Assembly (NCBI GenBank): GCA_900544655.1
Contig: UQWE01000088.1
Location: forward strand, 1-5,524
Length of the DNA: 5,524 bases
Reading direction: 5' to 3'
Source: an uncultured Coriobacteriaceae bacterium
GTDB lineage: Bacteria; Actinomycetota; Coriobacteriia; Coriobacteriales; Atopobiaceae
Shown here piece by piece: positions 1 through 4,665 of the stretch; positions within the stretch are counted from its first letter, which is position 1; each line of letters begins with the position of its first letter. Below the pieces are notes generated by a model, which saw only the letters and a program-made list of their open reading frames with translations, searched no databases and was not told where the DNA came from. The position numbers were made by a program, and so were the translations under genes.

Positions 1-1
1 A

Positions 2-886
2 GGGGCCCGTCCCGCCGCGTCCCCGCACGCCCCCGCCCTGCGTCCCCACGCCGAGGGAGCCGAGCCTGTCGTCCTGCTCCGGGGCGTGAGCTTTTCCTAT
101 CCGCATGGCGGCGCCTCCGTACGCGACCTCGAGATGTGCGTCTATCCCGGCGAACTCGTGGGCGTCGTGGGCCAGAACGGAGCCGGCAAGACCACGCTCA
201 CCAAGCTGCTGAACGGGTTGCTCAAGCCCTCTTCCGGCAGCGTTCGCGTCGCGGGCCTCGACACGCGCGAGGTGCCGACGAGTGCCATCGCCGCCCGCTG
301 TGCGACCCTCTTCCAGAATCCGGATCGCCAACTCTGCAAGGACACGGTTCTCGAGGAGATTGCCTTCGGCCTCGAGCTCCAGGGCGTCGAGGTGGGGGAG
401 GCAAGGAGGCGAGCCGAGCAGGTGGCCCGGCGCTTTGGCCTGCCCCTCGACGAGGCGCCCTTCTCGCTCTCGCGCGGGCAGCGCCAGATGGTGGCGCTTG
501 CGAGCGTCGTCGTTACCGACCCGGACGTCGTTCTGCTCGACGAGCCCACGAGCGGGCTCGACTATCGCGAGTGCATGACGGTCATGGGGACCGTGCGCGA
601 GATGGCCGAGCGCGGATGTGCCGTCATCATGGTGTGCCACGACATGGAGGTCGTGAGCGACTTCGCCGAGCGTCTTGTGGTCATGGCTAACGGCGAGATT
701 CTCGACCGTGGCCCCGCTGCGGAGATTTTCGCGAACGAAGGCCTTATGAGGCGTGCCTACGTGGCGCCGCCCCAGGCCGTCGAGCTCTCCGCGCGCCTCG
801 CGGCTGACGTGTCGCCCGAGTTCAGCGGCATGAGTGAGGTTTCCGACATCGTCCGCGTCACCGAGGAGATGATCCGCCGTGGTTAA
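2..886 (+). CDS. ecfA: ECF transporter ATPase, C-terminal ABC domain of a probable double-domain protein (5' partial)
   Basis: ATP-hydrolysing subunit of an energy-coupling-factor importer, which powers vitamin or metal uptake at the cytoplasmic membrane. The frame is open from base 2, giving 294 visible residues. All ABC motifs are present: Walker A GQNGAGKTT (nt 170-196), Q-loop FQNPDRQ, signature LSRGQ, Walker B VVLLDEPTSGLD and switch histidine in CHDME. The Q-loop stretch followed by a TVLEEIAFGL segment is typical of EcfA rather than other ABC ATPases. The GTG at 86 is not a credible start, because it falls inside the first beta strand (VVLLRGVSFSYP). About 20 Ala/Pro-rich residues precede that strand with no start codon or ribosome site, resembling the linker between two ATPase halves. 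The start therefore lies outside the window; a fused double ATPase is inference. The 3' end overlaps ecfT by 8 nt, which suggests translational coupling. The substrate-binding S component is not visible. Confidence 0.9.
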   Translation, partial: GARPAASPHAPALRPHAEGAEPVVLLRGVSFSYPHGGASVRDLEMCVYPGELVGVVGQNGAGKTTLTKLLNGLLKPSSGSVRVAGLDTREVPTSAIAARCATLFQNPDRQLCKDTVLEEIAFGLELQGVEVGEARRRAEQVARRFGLPLDEAPFSLSRGQRQMVALASVVVTDPDVVLLDEPTSGLDYRECMTVMGTVREMAERGCAVIMVCHDMEVVSDFAERLVVMANGEILDRGPAAEIFANEGLMRRAYVAPPQAVELSARLAADVSPEFSGMSEVSDIVRVTEEMIRRG

Positions 887-1625
887 CGTCATCGACTACG
901 TTCCGGGCGACACCGTCCTGCACCGCCTTAATCCCATCGCCAAGCTCGCGCTCGCGTCGGGCATCATCATCGCGACCTTCCTCGGCGACACCTACCCGAT
1001 GCTTCTGGGTCTGCTCGTCCTTACGCTCGCGCTGGGCGTCTACGCCGGGGTCTTCAAGAACCTGCTCTCGCTGCTCAAGCTGCTCGTCCCACTCGCCGTG
1101 GTGATGCTTGTGCTCCAGACCGCCTTCGTGCGCACGGGCGACGTCGTCGCGCTGTGGATGACGGCCGACGGCCTAGTCACGGGCTCGAAGGCGTGCCTGC
1201 GTCTCCTCGGCGTGGCGCTGCCGCTCATTCTCATGCTCACCGTTACCAAGCTGAACGACCTCGCGAATGCCTGCGTCGAGATCCTTCACGTGCCCTATCG
1301 CTACGCCTTCACCTTTACGACGGCGCTGCGCTTCGTGCCCGTGTTCAGCCAGGAGATGAACGCGATCATGGAGGCCCAGACCGCGCGCGGCGTGGAGTAC
1401 GACACGAAGAACCCCTTCAAGAAGGTCCAGCTCATGCTGCCGCTATGCATCCCTTTGCTCGTGAGCTCGGTGGGCAAGACTGACGCCACCGCCCTCGCCG
1501 CCGAACAGCGCGGCTTCTACCTGCGCACACGCGAGAGCAGCTACAAGCGCTACCCGTTCGTCGCCACCGACTACGCGGCGCTCCTCATCGCCGCCACCCT
1601 CATCGTCTCCGGCGCGCTCTTCTAA
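879..1625 (+). CDS. ecfT: ECF transporter transmembrane scaffold protein EcfT (CbiQ family)
   Basis: Membrane subunit that links the ECF ATPases to a substrate-specific S component. The 248-residue length is normal for the family. The N-terminus carries the usual LHRLNPIAKL-type motif (residues 14-23), followed by several long hydrophobic segments between roughly residues 20 and 125. The long cytoplasmic coupling region holds the two diagnostic Ala-Arg-Gly-type motifs that contact the ATPases: TARG at 168-171, and EQRG at 209-212, where Gln replaces the usual Ala before Arg-Gly. A last hydrophobic helix ends the protein. The GTG start at 879 is chosen because GAGGAG at 863-868 lies 10 nt upstream, and because it overlaps the end of the ATPase gene by 8 nt as expected in an ECF operon. 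The stop codon TAA (1623-1625) is the first base triplet of a 15-bp tandem repeat. The transported substrate cannot be inferred here. Confidence 0.93.
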   Translation: MVNVIDYVPGDTVLHRLNPIAKLALASGIIIATFLGDTYPMLLGLLVLTLALGVYAGVFKNLLSLLKLLVPLAVVMLVLQTAFVRTGDVVALWMTADGLVTGSKACLRLLGVALPLILMLTVTKLNDLANACVEILHVPYRYAFTFTTALRFVPVFSQEMNAIMEAQTARGVEYDTKNPFKKVQLMLPLCIPLLVSSVGKTDATALAAEQRGFYLRTRESSYKRYPFVATDYAALLIAATLIVSGALF

Positions 1626-1652
1626 ACCTGCAGAGGGTAAACCTGCAGAGGG
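1623..1652. repeat. Perfect 15-bp tandem duplication starting at the ecfT stop codon
   Basis: The 15-mer TAAACCTGCAGAGGG occurs twice with no gap, at 1623-1637 and 1638-1652. The first TAA is the ecfT stop codon. The second copy runs directly into the first GGGACAGTCCC palindrome, sharing its GGG. This looks like a slippage or insertion-associated duplication at the edge of the repeat cluster. Confidence 0.9.
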
Positions 1653-1749
1653 GACAGTCCCTTTGTCAACTTTGAGGGTGATGGGAGTGACAAAGGAATG
1701 ACAAAGGGGGTGATGGGAGTGACAAAGGGACAGTCCCTTTGTCAACTTT
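1651..1749. repeat. REP-like palindromic repeat cluster (TGACAAAGG / CCTTTGTCA)
   Basis: The 9-mer TGACAAAGG appears three times directly (1688-1696, 1699-1707, 1720-1728) and twice inverted as CCTTTGTCA (1660-1668, 1736-1744). Two longer identical direct repeats overlay this: 23 bp at 1651-1673 and 1727-1749, and 21 bp at 1676-1696 and 1708-1728. The core GGGACAGTCCC is a palindrome around a central A. The arrangement of short palindromes in head-to-head and direct order between genes resembles REP/BIME elements mobilised by REP-associated tyrosine transposases. No transposase is in the window, so mobility is inference. The sequence is less GC-rich than its neighbours. Confidence 0.75.
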
Positions 1750-1750
1750 T
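1720..1750 (+). terminator. Perfect 12-bp inverted repeat, possible terminator of the ecf operon
   Basis: TGACAAAGGGAC (1720-1731) pairs perfectly with GTCCCTTTGTCA (1733-1744) around a single A, and a short T-run (1747-1750) follows after AAC. As RNA it would form a long stable hairpin, with the closing base pairs opened to make the loop. The T-run is short and displaced, so intrinsic termination is plausible but weak. Its primary nature may be the repeat element rather than a terminator. Confidence 0.4.
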
Positions 1751-1839
1751 GCGGGTGGTGGGGTGGCGAGCCGTCAGAGCGGCTGTCTGTTTGCCAGCCG
1801 ATCACCTACATTCCCTTCGCACTCGTGTAGCTTTGATAG

Positions 1840-1870
1840 CGGGCGCCTTGCCTTTGCGGCCGGGCGCCCG
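1840..1870. promoter_or_regulatory. Imperfect inverted repeat overlapping the ffs -35 region
   Basis: CGGGCGCC (1840-1847) is the reverse complement of GGCGCCCG (1863-1870). An inner GCC/GGC pair (1850-1852 with 1858-1860) closes a 5-nt loop. The repeat spans the proposed -35 element of the SRP RNA promoter. It lacks a T-run, so it is not a standard terminator; an operator or chance GC palindrome are both possible. Confidence 0.4.
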
Positions 1871-1883
1871 TCTTCTGTATACT
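1854..1883 (+). promoter_or_regulatory. Promoter of the SRP RNA gene
   Basis: A strong -10 box TATACT lies at 1878-1883. A weak -35 candidate TTGCGG lies at 1854-1859, with an 18-bp spacer. The predicted start at about 1890 coincides with the 5' end deduced independently from base pairing of the two ends of the SRP RNA. That agreement is the main support. Confidence 0.7.
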
Positions 1884-1889
1884 GAGTCC

Positions 1890-2002
1890 CCGAGTGAGTT
1901 CGATGGGCTCGGGTGACGTCACACCTCGAACCTGGTCAGGGCCGGGAGGCAGCAGCCATAAGGGGCCTCTGGCGGGCACCCGTTCCCATCGTGCTCACTT
2001 GA
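1890..2002 (+). ncRNA. ffs: Signal recognition particle RNA, small bacterial (4.5S) type
   Basis: RNA core of the signal recognition particle, which binds the Ffh protein and targets nascent membrane proteins to the translocon. The universally conserved Ffh-binding domain is present: GGTCAGG (1934-1940), stem GCC/GGC closed by a GGGA GNRA tetraloop (1944-1947), then AGCAGCC (1951-1957). The rest folds into one long rod. CGGGTG (1910-1915) pairs with CACCCG (1977-1982), CGATGGG (1901-1907) with CCCATCG (1985-1991), and AGTGAG (1893-1898) with CTCACT (1994-1999), with C1891-G2001 closing the end. The length of about 113 nt matches the E. coli form, and there is no Alu domain of the longer Bacillus type. 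The gene has its own promoter and terminator. End positions are accurate to a few bases. Confidence 0.95.
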
Positions 2003-2005
2003 TGA

Positions 2006-2090
2006 CCAGCAAGCGACGCCCCGAGGAATGCGATGACTGCATCCACGGGGCATTTTTCTAACTCGGGAATGCCGCGTCGCTTGACGCTGG
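2006..2090 (+). promoter_or_regulatory. Long alternative stem across the ffs terminator, upstream of dedA
   Basis: Three consecutive blocks on the left, CCAGC (2006-2010), AAGCGACGC (2011-2019) and CCCGAG (2020-2025), are the reverse complements of GCTGG (2086-2090), GCGTCGCTT (2074-2082) and CTCGGG (2062-2067). Only two short bulges separate the right-hand blocks. This 20-bp pairing uses the 5' arm of the terminator and therefore excludes it. The right arm is transcribed after the T-run, so this is not a classical antiterminator. It could shape read-through RNA ahead of dedA. Confidence 0.45.
2018..2059 (+). terminator. Intrinsic terminator of ffs
   Basis: GCCCCG (2018-2023) pairs with CGGGGC (2046-2051). 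The stem continues after a mismatch with GGA/TCC and, past a bulged A, TGC/GCA, closing on a 5-nt loop. A, then TTTTT (2053-2057), follows the stem. It lies 16 nt after the deduced 3' end of the SRP RNA, so the mature RNA is presumably trimmed. Confidence 0.85.
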
Positions 2091-2100
2091 ACATTTCTAG

Positions 2101-2760
2101 ATGGGACGGACTATGGGCTTCATTAACTTTATTGCCGAGCTTCTGAAGGATCCGCGCACGGCCATCGCCAGCTGGATCGCCGCCGGCCCCCTCATGGCCT
2201 ACGGCTGCGTCTTCCTCATCATCTTCATCGAGACGGGCGTCGTGTTCTTCCCGTTCCTCCCTGGCGACTCCCTGCTGTTCGCCTCGGGCTTCTTCGCGCA
2301 CAACGGCGGCTTCAACATCGTGGCCCTTCTCGGCGTTTCCTGGGCCGCCGCAATCCTGGGCGACCAGTGCAACTTCATGATCGGCCACTTCTTCGGCAAG
2401 AAGATCGTCGCCTCGGGCAAGGTCAAGGCCATGACGCCGGAGCGCCTCGAGAAGTCCGAGAAGTTCCTCGACAAGTGGGGTCACCTCGCCATCTTCCTCG
2501 GCCGCTTCTTCCCGTTCATCCGCACCTTCGTGCCCTTTATCGCGGGCATGGGTGGCATGCACTGGCGCAACTTCGGCATCTACAACATTCTGGGCGGCAT
2601 CACCTGGTCGACGCTCTTCACGCTCCTTGGCTACTTCTTCGGCGGAATCCCGTTTGTCCAGGAGCACTTCGAGCTGCTGATCGTGGGTATCGTGCTCGTC
2701 TCCGTCATCCCGACGGTCGTGGGTCTCGTGAAGGCGAAGCTCGCCAAGAAGGCCAAGTAG
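2101..2760 (+). CDS. DedA family (VTT/SNARE-associated domain) inner membrane protein
   Basis: Polytopic membrane protein of the DedA family, implicated in lipid carrier or phospholipid translocation, membrane potential and stress tolerance. The 219-residue length is typical. The re-entrant signature IETGVVFFPFLPGDSLLF (43-60) holds Glu44 and Asp56. The second signature GRFFPFIRTFVPFIAGMGGM (134-153) holds Arg135 and Arg141. These four match in spacing the essential E39, D51, R130 and R136 of E. coli YqjA, with a constant offset of 5, so the protein should be functional. Hydrophobic helices lie around 30-50, 72-98, 128-150, 158-178 and 187-210, and the C-terminus is Lys-rich. An alternative start at ATG 2113, behind GGGACGG, would drop four residues; neither start has a strong ribosome site. 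No clear promoter is visible, so read-through from ffs is possible. Confidence 0.93.
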   Translation: MGRTMGFINFIAELLKDPRTAIASWIAAGPLMAYGCVFLIIFIETGVVFFPFLPGDSLLFASGFFAHNGGFNIVALLGVSWAAAILGDQCNFMIGHFFGKKIVASGKVKAMTPERLEKSEKFLDKWGHLAIFLGRFFPFIRTFVPFIAGMGGMHWRNFGIYNILGGITWSTLFTLLGYFFGGIPFVQEHFELLIVGIVLVSVIPTVVGLVKAKLAKKAK

Positions 2761-2779
2761 CGCGGGACGTGCGCCGTGG

Positions 2780-2803
2780 GACGGACGTCCGTCATAGTGA
2801 CGG
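2780..2803. repeat. Two overlapping palindromes just downstream of dedA
   Basis: GACGGACGTCCGTC (2780-2793) is a perfect 14-bp palindrome. Its right half also forms a second hairpin, CCGTCA-TAG-TGACGG (2789-2803). The two folds exclude each other. No T-run follows, so a terminator is unlikely; a protein-binding site is possible. Confidence 0.5.
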
Positions 2804-2823
2804 TGAGGACCGCGTGGTTGCCG

Positions 2824-2851
2824 TGCGCGCCCCGGCCTGTGCGCCCCGGCC
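2824..2851. repeat. 14-bp near-perfect tandem duplication
   Basis: TGCGCGCCCCGGCC (2824-2837) is followed directly by TGTGCGCCCCGGCC (2838-2851), differing at one position. It lies in non-coding sequence after dedA and probably arose by slippage. Confidence 0.7.
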
Positions 2852-3001
2852 ATGGGCGTCCCGACATCACGCTCGCCCGTGCAACGGCGGAAATCGATGC
2901 CGCAGCTAGAACACTAATTCCGCTCGCTTTTACCGATGCTCTCGACATACCTTTCGCCAGGCCATGAGTACCGTTCGCGGCGGTAAAAACCCTGGCAGTG
3001 A

Positions 3002-3030
3002 TTCAAGTCGGGCTCGGATGTACACAATAT
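3002..3030 (+). promoter_or_regulatory. Weak candidate promoter for the structured RNA
   Basis: An AT-richer segment, TACACAATAT (3021-3030), offers -10-like hexamers (CACAAT or CAATAT). TTCAAG (3002-3007) is a possible -35, 17 bp upstream of CAATAT. Initiation about 7 nt later would fall at 3035-3038, exactly where the 13-bp closing helix of the RNA begins. The hexamers match consensus poorly, so this rests mostly on position. Confidence 0.3.
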
Positions 3031-3036
3031 GAGTAA

Positions 3037-3257
3037 AGCGCGCGCCCTCCTGAACGCTCGTCTCCCCTCCGGTCGTCGGGTAGCATGCTGGGCGCATTCA
3101 ACGACACGCCCATTTAGTTCTTCAGAGATTCTTCCAACCCCCTGTTCTCTGGGAGGGCGCGCGCCGATTGGAAGATTCGGGCCGCCCGCTAAGCCGGAAA
3201 AGGAGTCTTTGGCTGCCATGGCCCGGCAAGCGCCCCGGATGGCTGGGGCGCTTTTTA
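3037..3257 (+). ncRNA. Candidate structured non-coding RNA, family not recognised
   Basis: Three structural domains lie in a row. Domain I is closed by a perfect 13-bp helix, GCGCGCGCCCTCC (3038-3050) with its complement at 3152-3164, across a 101-nt interior. Inside it are a hairpin CAGAGA/TCTCTG (3123-3128/3146-3151) stacked flush on the closing helix, and a hairpin TGGGCG/CGCCCA (3089-3094/3107-3112). The latter's loop contains ACGAC (3101-3105), complementary to GTCGT (3072-3076), a possible pseudoknot. Domain II is CGGGCC/GGCCCG (3178-3183/3220-3225) enclosing AGCC/GGCT (3192-3195/3211-3214). The third is a strong intrinsic terminator (3228-3257), which fixes the strand. No plus-strand gene follows closely, so a cis-regulatory leader is unlikely and a trans-acting RNA is favoured. 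I do not see the hallmarks of RNase P RNA, tmRNA, T-box or common riboswitches; 6S RNA cannot be excluded but the branched fold argues against it. Confidence 0.55.
3228..3257 (+). terminator. Strong intrinsic terminator
   Basis: AAGCGCCCC (3228-3236) pairs perfectly with GGGGCGCTT (3245-3253) around an 8-nt loop, and the T-run extends through 3256 before AT. On the minus strand no T-run follows the stem, so it acts on plus-strand transcription only. dedA ends 468 nt upstream, too far to be its obvious user, which implies a transcript starting in between. Confidence 0.85.
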
Positions 3258-3394
3258 TGCCTGGGATTCTGAATCTGCGGGCCTCGCGGGCCGATGGTTG
3301 CAAGGTGCAGGGACTCGCCGGGCGATCGGGGAACGCGGCTTGGCATGGACCTGCGCCGCTTCATGAAGTCGCCCGCCTATGGCGAGGAGCCTGC
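3258..3394. other. Intergenic stretch between the terminator and the ROK 3' end
   Basis: I see no gene here. It contains only a short GATTC-T-GAATC palindrome (3265-3275) and GC-rich inverted bits around 3277-3292. No intrinsic terminator for the minus-strand ROK gene is evident. Confidence 0.4.
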
Positions 3395-4370
3395 TTACAA
3401 CAGCGCGATCGCCTGGCGCGCCGCGCCGAGGAAGCCGGCGTCGTTTCCCAGCGTAGCAACGCGAATGAGGGTGTCGCGGCAGCCGGGGATGGCGTAGGCA
3501 CGGTATTTCTCCAGGCAAATGTCACCAAACGCATCCCAGCCTCCGCACATGCCTCCGCCCAGGATGAACATCTCCGGATCCGCGATCGCCGCGATGATCG
3601 ACATCGCGCGCGCAAGATAGTCGGCGAGGTGCTCGCATGCGCGCAGGGCCTCGGGGTTGTTCGCGCGAGCGGCCTCAAAGACGGCCAGCGCGTCGGTCGC
3701 GTGGGCGATCGGGACCTCAGCGACGCCAGACGCCACGCACTCCTCACGATACAGGCGAATGAGGCCGCGAGCGCTCGCATATTGCTCGAGGCCCGCACTC
3801 ACAGGCTTCGGGTTCGTTGGGGTTTACGTTGATGTGGCCGGCTTCTCCGCCCGCGCCGTGCGCACCAACGACAACCTTCCCGTCAACGATGACGCCGGCG
3901 CCCACGCCCGTGCCAAGCGTAAGCATGACGGCGCTTCTGATGCCGTCGCCTGCCCCGAGCCAAGCCTCCCCAAGTGCCGCGGCGTTCGCGTCGTTGAGCG
4001 CGCGAGTGCGGGCGATGGGGAAGGCGGCCTTGAGGGCTGCGGTCAGGCCGGCGAGATCAAGAACGATGTTGGGGGTCATGGCCAGCGTGCCGTCCTCGAG
4101 GACGACGCCGGGAACATCGATGCCGATGGCGCCGAGCGTCTCGGGGTCCTTCCCTGCCTCGCGCACGAGGGCAACGGCGGAGGTGGAGACCCTATCAAAC
4201 GCCTCGGCATTATCAAGCTCGCCGCTTGGGACCTTCGCCGTGGCGAGGACTTTCCCAACCCTCGTCACGACGCCCATCTTGATGCTCGTGCCGCCGATAT
4301 CGAGGCCGAGAACCGCCTCGTCCGTGTTGTTTGCGATAGCCGCATCGAGCGCCTCATCAATATTCGTCAT
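3395..4370 (-). pseudogene. ROK family sugar kinase (glucokinase-like), broken by a frameshift
   Basis: ROK kinases phosphorylate sugars such as glucose or N-acetyl sugars with ATP. The intact N-terminal part (193 codons from ATG 4370, with GAGGGG 5 nt upstream) has the phosphate loop DIGGT (24-28), catalytic Asp127 in NDAN, GTGVGAG (153-159), and GEAGHI with zinc-ligand His179. It then reaches C190-E-C192-G of the family zinc motif CxCGxxGC. The next bases, after one leftover C at 3791, encode LEQYASARG and the rest of a normal ROK C-terminus (including ADPEMFILGGGM) in another frame, ending at TAA 3397-3395. The xxGC residues are missing, so 11 nt appear to be deleted, losing the last zinc cysteine. 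In the original frame translation stops at 3744. There is no N-terminal helix-turn-helix, so this was a kinase and not a NagC-type repressor. A sequencing error at this GC-rich site is the alternative. Confidence 0.85.
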
Positions 4371-4476
4371 GGTTTCCCCTCGGTCTCTGCTCACTTCCGA
4401 AAGCGTACGTCTTGCGGCGCGGGCGGGGCGCGCGTATTAGGTGGACGGTAGCGCGGGAGAAGGAGGCCGGGATTGT

Positions 4477-4492
4477 CCCCGATGTGTCGGGG
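4477..4492. other. Perfect 6-bp hairpin with tetraloop between ROK and dnaX
   Basis: CCCCGA-TGTG-TCGGGG forms a compact hairpin in the divergent region between the ROK gene and dnaX. Neither strand has a T-run after it, so it is not an intrinsic terminator. Its position would suit an operator for either gene, but no factor can be named. The rest of 4371-4604 shows no gene, and I could not identify a convincing ROK promoter. Confidence 0.4.
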
Positions 4493-4604
4493 GGTGGCGT
4501 TGGGTACCGAAATAAGGTTCTGCCGGCGGCGCGTGCAGCTGGGTGAGTGTCGTCGTCATGGGTGTTCGCACGCTCTCAGGCGGGAGCCCGTCCGGCGGCC
4601 CGGG

Positions 4605-4610
4605 TATACT
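4605..4610 (+). promoter_or_regulatory. Probable dnaX -10 element
   Basis: TATACT at 4605-4610 is identical to the -10 box of the SRP RNA promoter. No good -35 element is found 16-18 bp upstream. The predicted start at about 4617 falls within a short CTGGT repeat (4609-4622) and just before a 9-bp hairpin, leaving a leader of about 50 nt. Confidence 0.5.
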
Positions 4611-4620
4611 GGTCTGGTCT

Positions 4621-4644
4621 GGCACGGCCCGTCTCGGCCGTGCC
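4621..4644 (+). promoter_or_regulatory. Stable hairpin at the 5' end of the dnaX leader
   Basis: GGCACGGCC (4621-4629) and GGCCGTGCC (4636-4644) form a perfect 9-bp stem with a 6-nt loop. No T-run follows, so it is not a terminator. It ends 12 nt before the ribosome binding site GGAGG (4657-4661), so it would leave the site free. A 5' stabilising structure or a protein-binding site is likely. Confidence 0.6.
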
Positions 4645-4665
4645 GCTATGATTGCCGGAGGTCCC

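Larger units (their letters stand above)
2761..3035. other. Intergenic stretch after dedA
   Basis: No reading frame here looks like a real protein: none has a ribosome site and residue composition typical of its neighbours. Besides the two repeats listed separately, there is a small hairpin CCG-TTCG-CGG (2971-2980) and a less GC-rich patch (about 2910-3030) that may include the promoter of the structured RNA that follows. Confidence 0.5.

Noticed and set aside
1651..1749. CRISPR array
   Set aside because: The repeats are too short and irregularly spaced, occur in both orientations and have no unique spacers of constant length.
2081..2109. TTGACG as a -35 box for dedA
   Set aside because: No -10-like hexamer lies at the proper distance; it would have to sit inside the dedA start region.
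1936..2853. Minus-strand open frame of 305 codons opposite ffs and dedA
   Set aside because: It runs antisense to the SRP RNA and a clear DedA gene. The composition is dominated by Glu, Asp, Arg, Gly and His as expected from a GC-rich shadow frame, and it has no recognisable domain.
2997..3012. tRNA-like T-loop TTCAAGTC
   Set aside because: The position before TTC is A instead of G, the flanking 5-bp T-stem does not form, and no acceptor or anticodon arms are present.
3037..3257. RNase P RNA, tmRNA, T-box or a common riboswitch as the identity of the structured region
   Set aside because: The P4 consensus GAGGAAAGTCC, the tmRNA ends, the T-box TGGNACC motif and the core motifs of common riboswitches are not found.
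3294..3497. Small plus-strand frame after the 3257 terminator, considered as a gene controlled by the structured RNA
   Set aside because: No Shine-Dalgarno sequence, half of it overlaps the ROK 3' end, and no recognisable protein features.
3783..3802. Programmed ribosomal frameshift in the ROK gene
   Set aside because: A simple slip would still omit four family residues (xxGC), and there is no slippery heptamer; a deletion explains the site better.
3029..3832. Plus-strand open frame of 267 codons starting ATGAGTAAAGCG
   Set aside because: It crosses the terminator and then runs antisense to the ROK coding sequence. There is no ribosome site and the sequence is Arg/Ala-rich without a domain.
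3657..4451. Plus-strand open frames opposite the ROK gene
   Set aside because: Antisense shadows of a recognisable ROK coding region.
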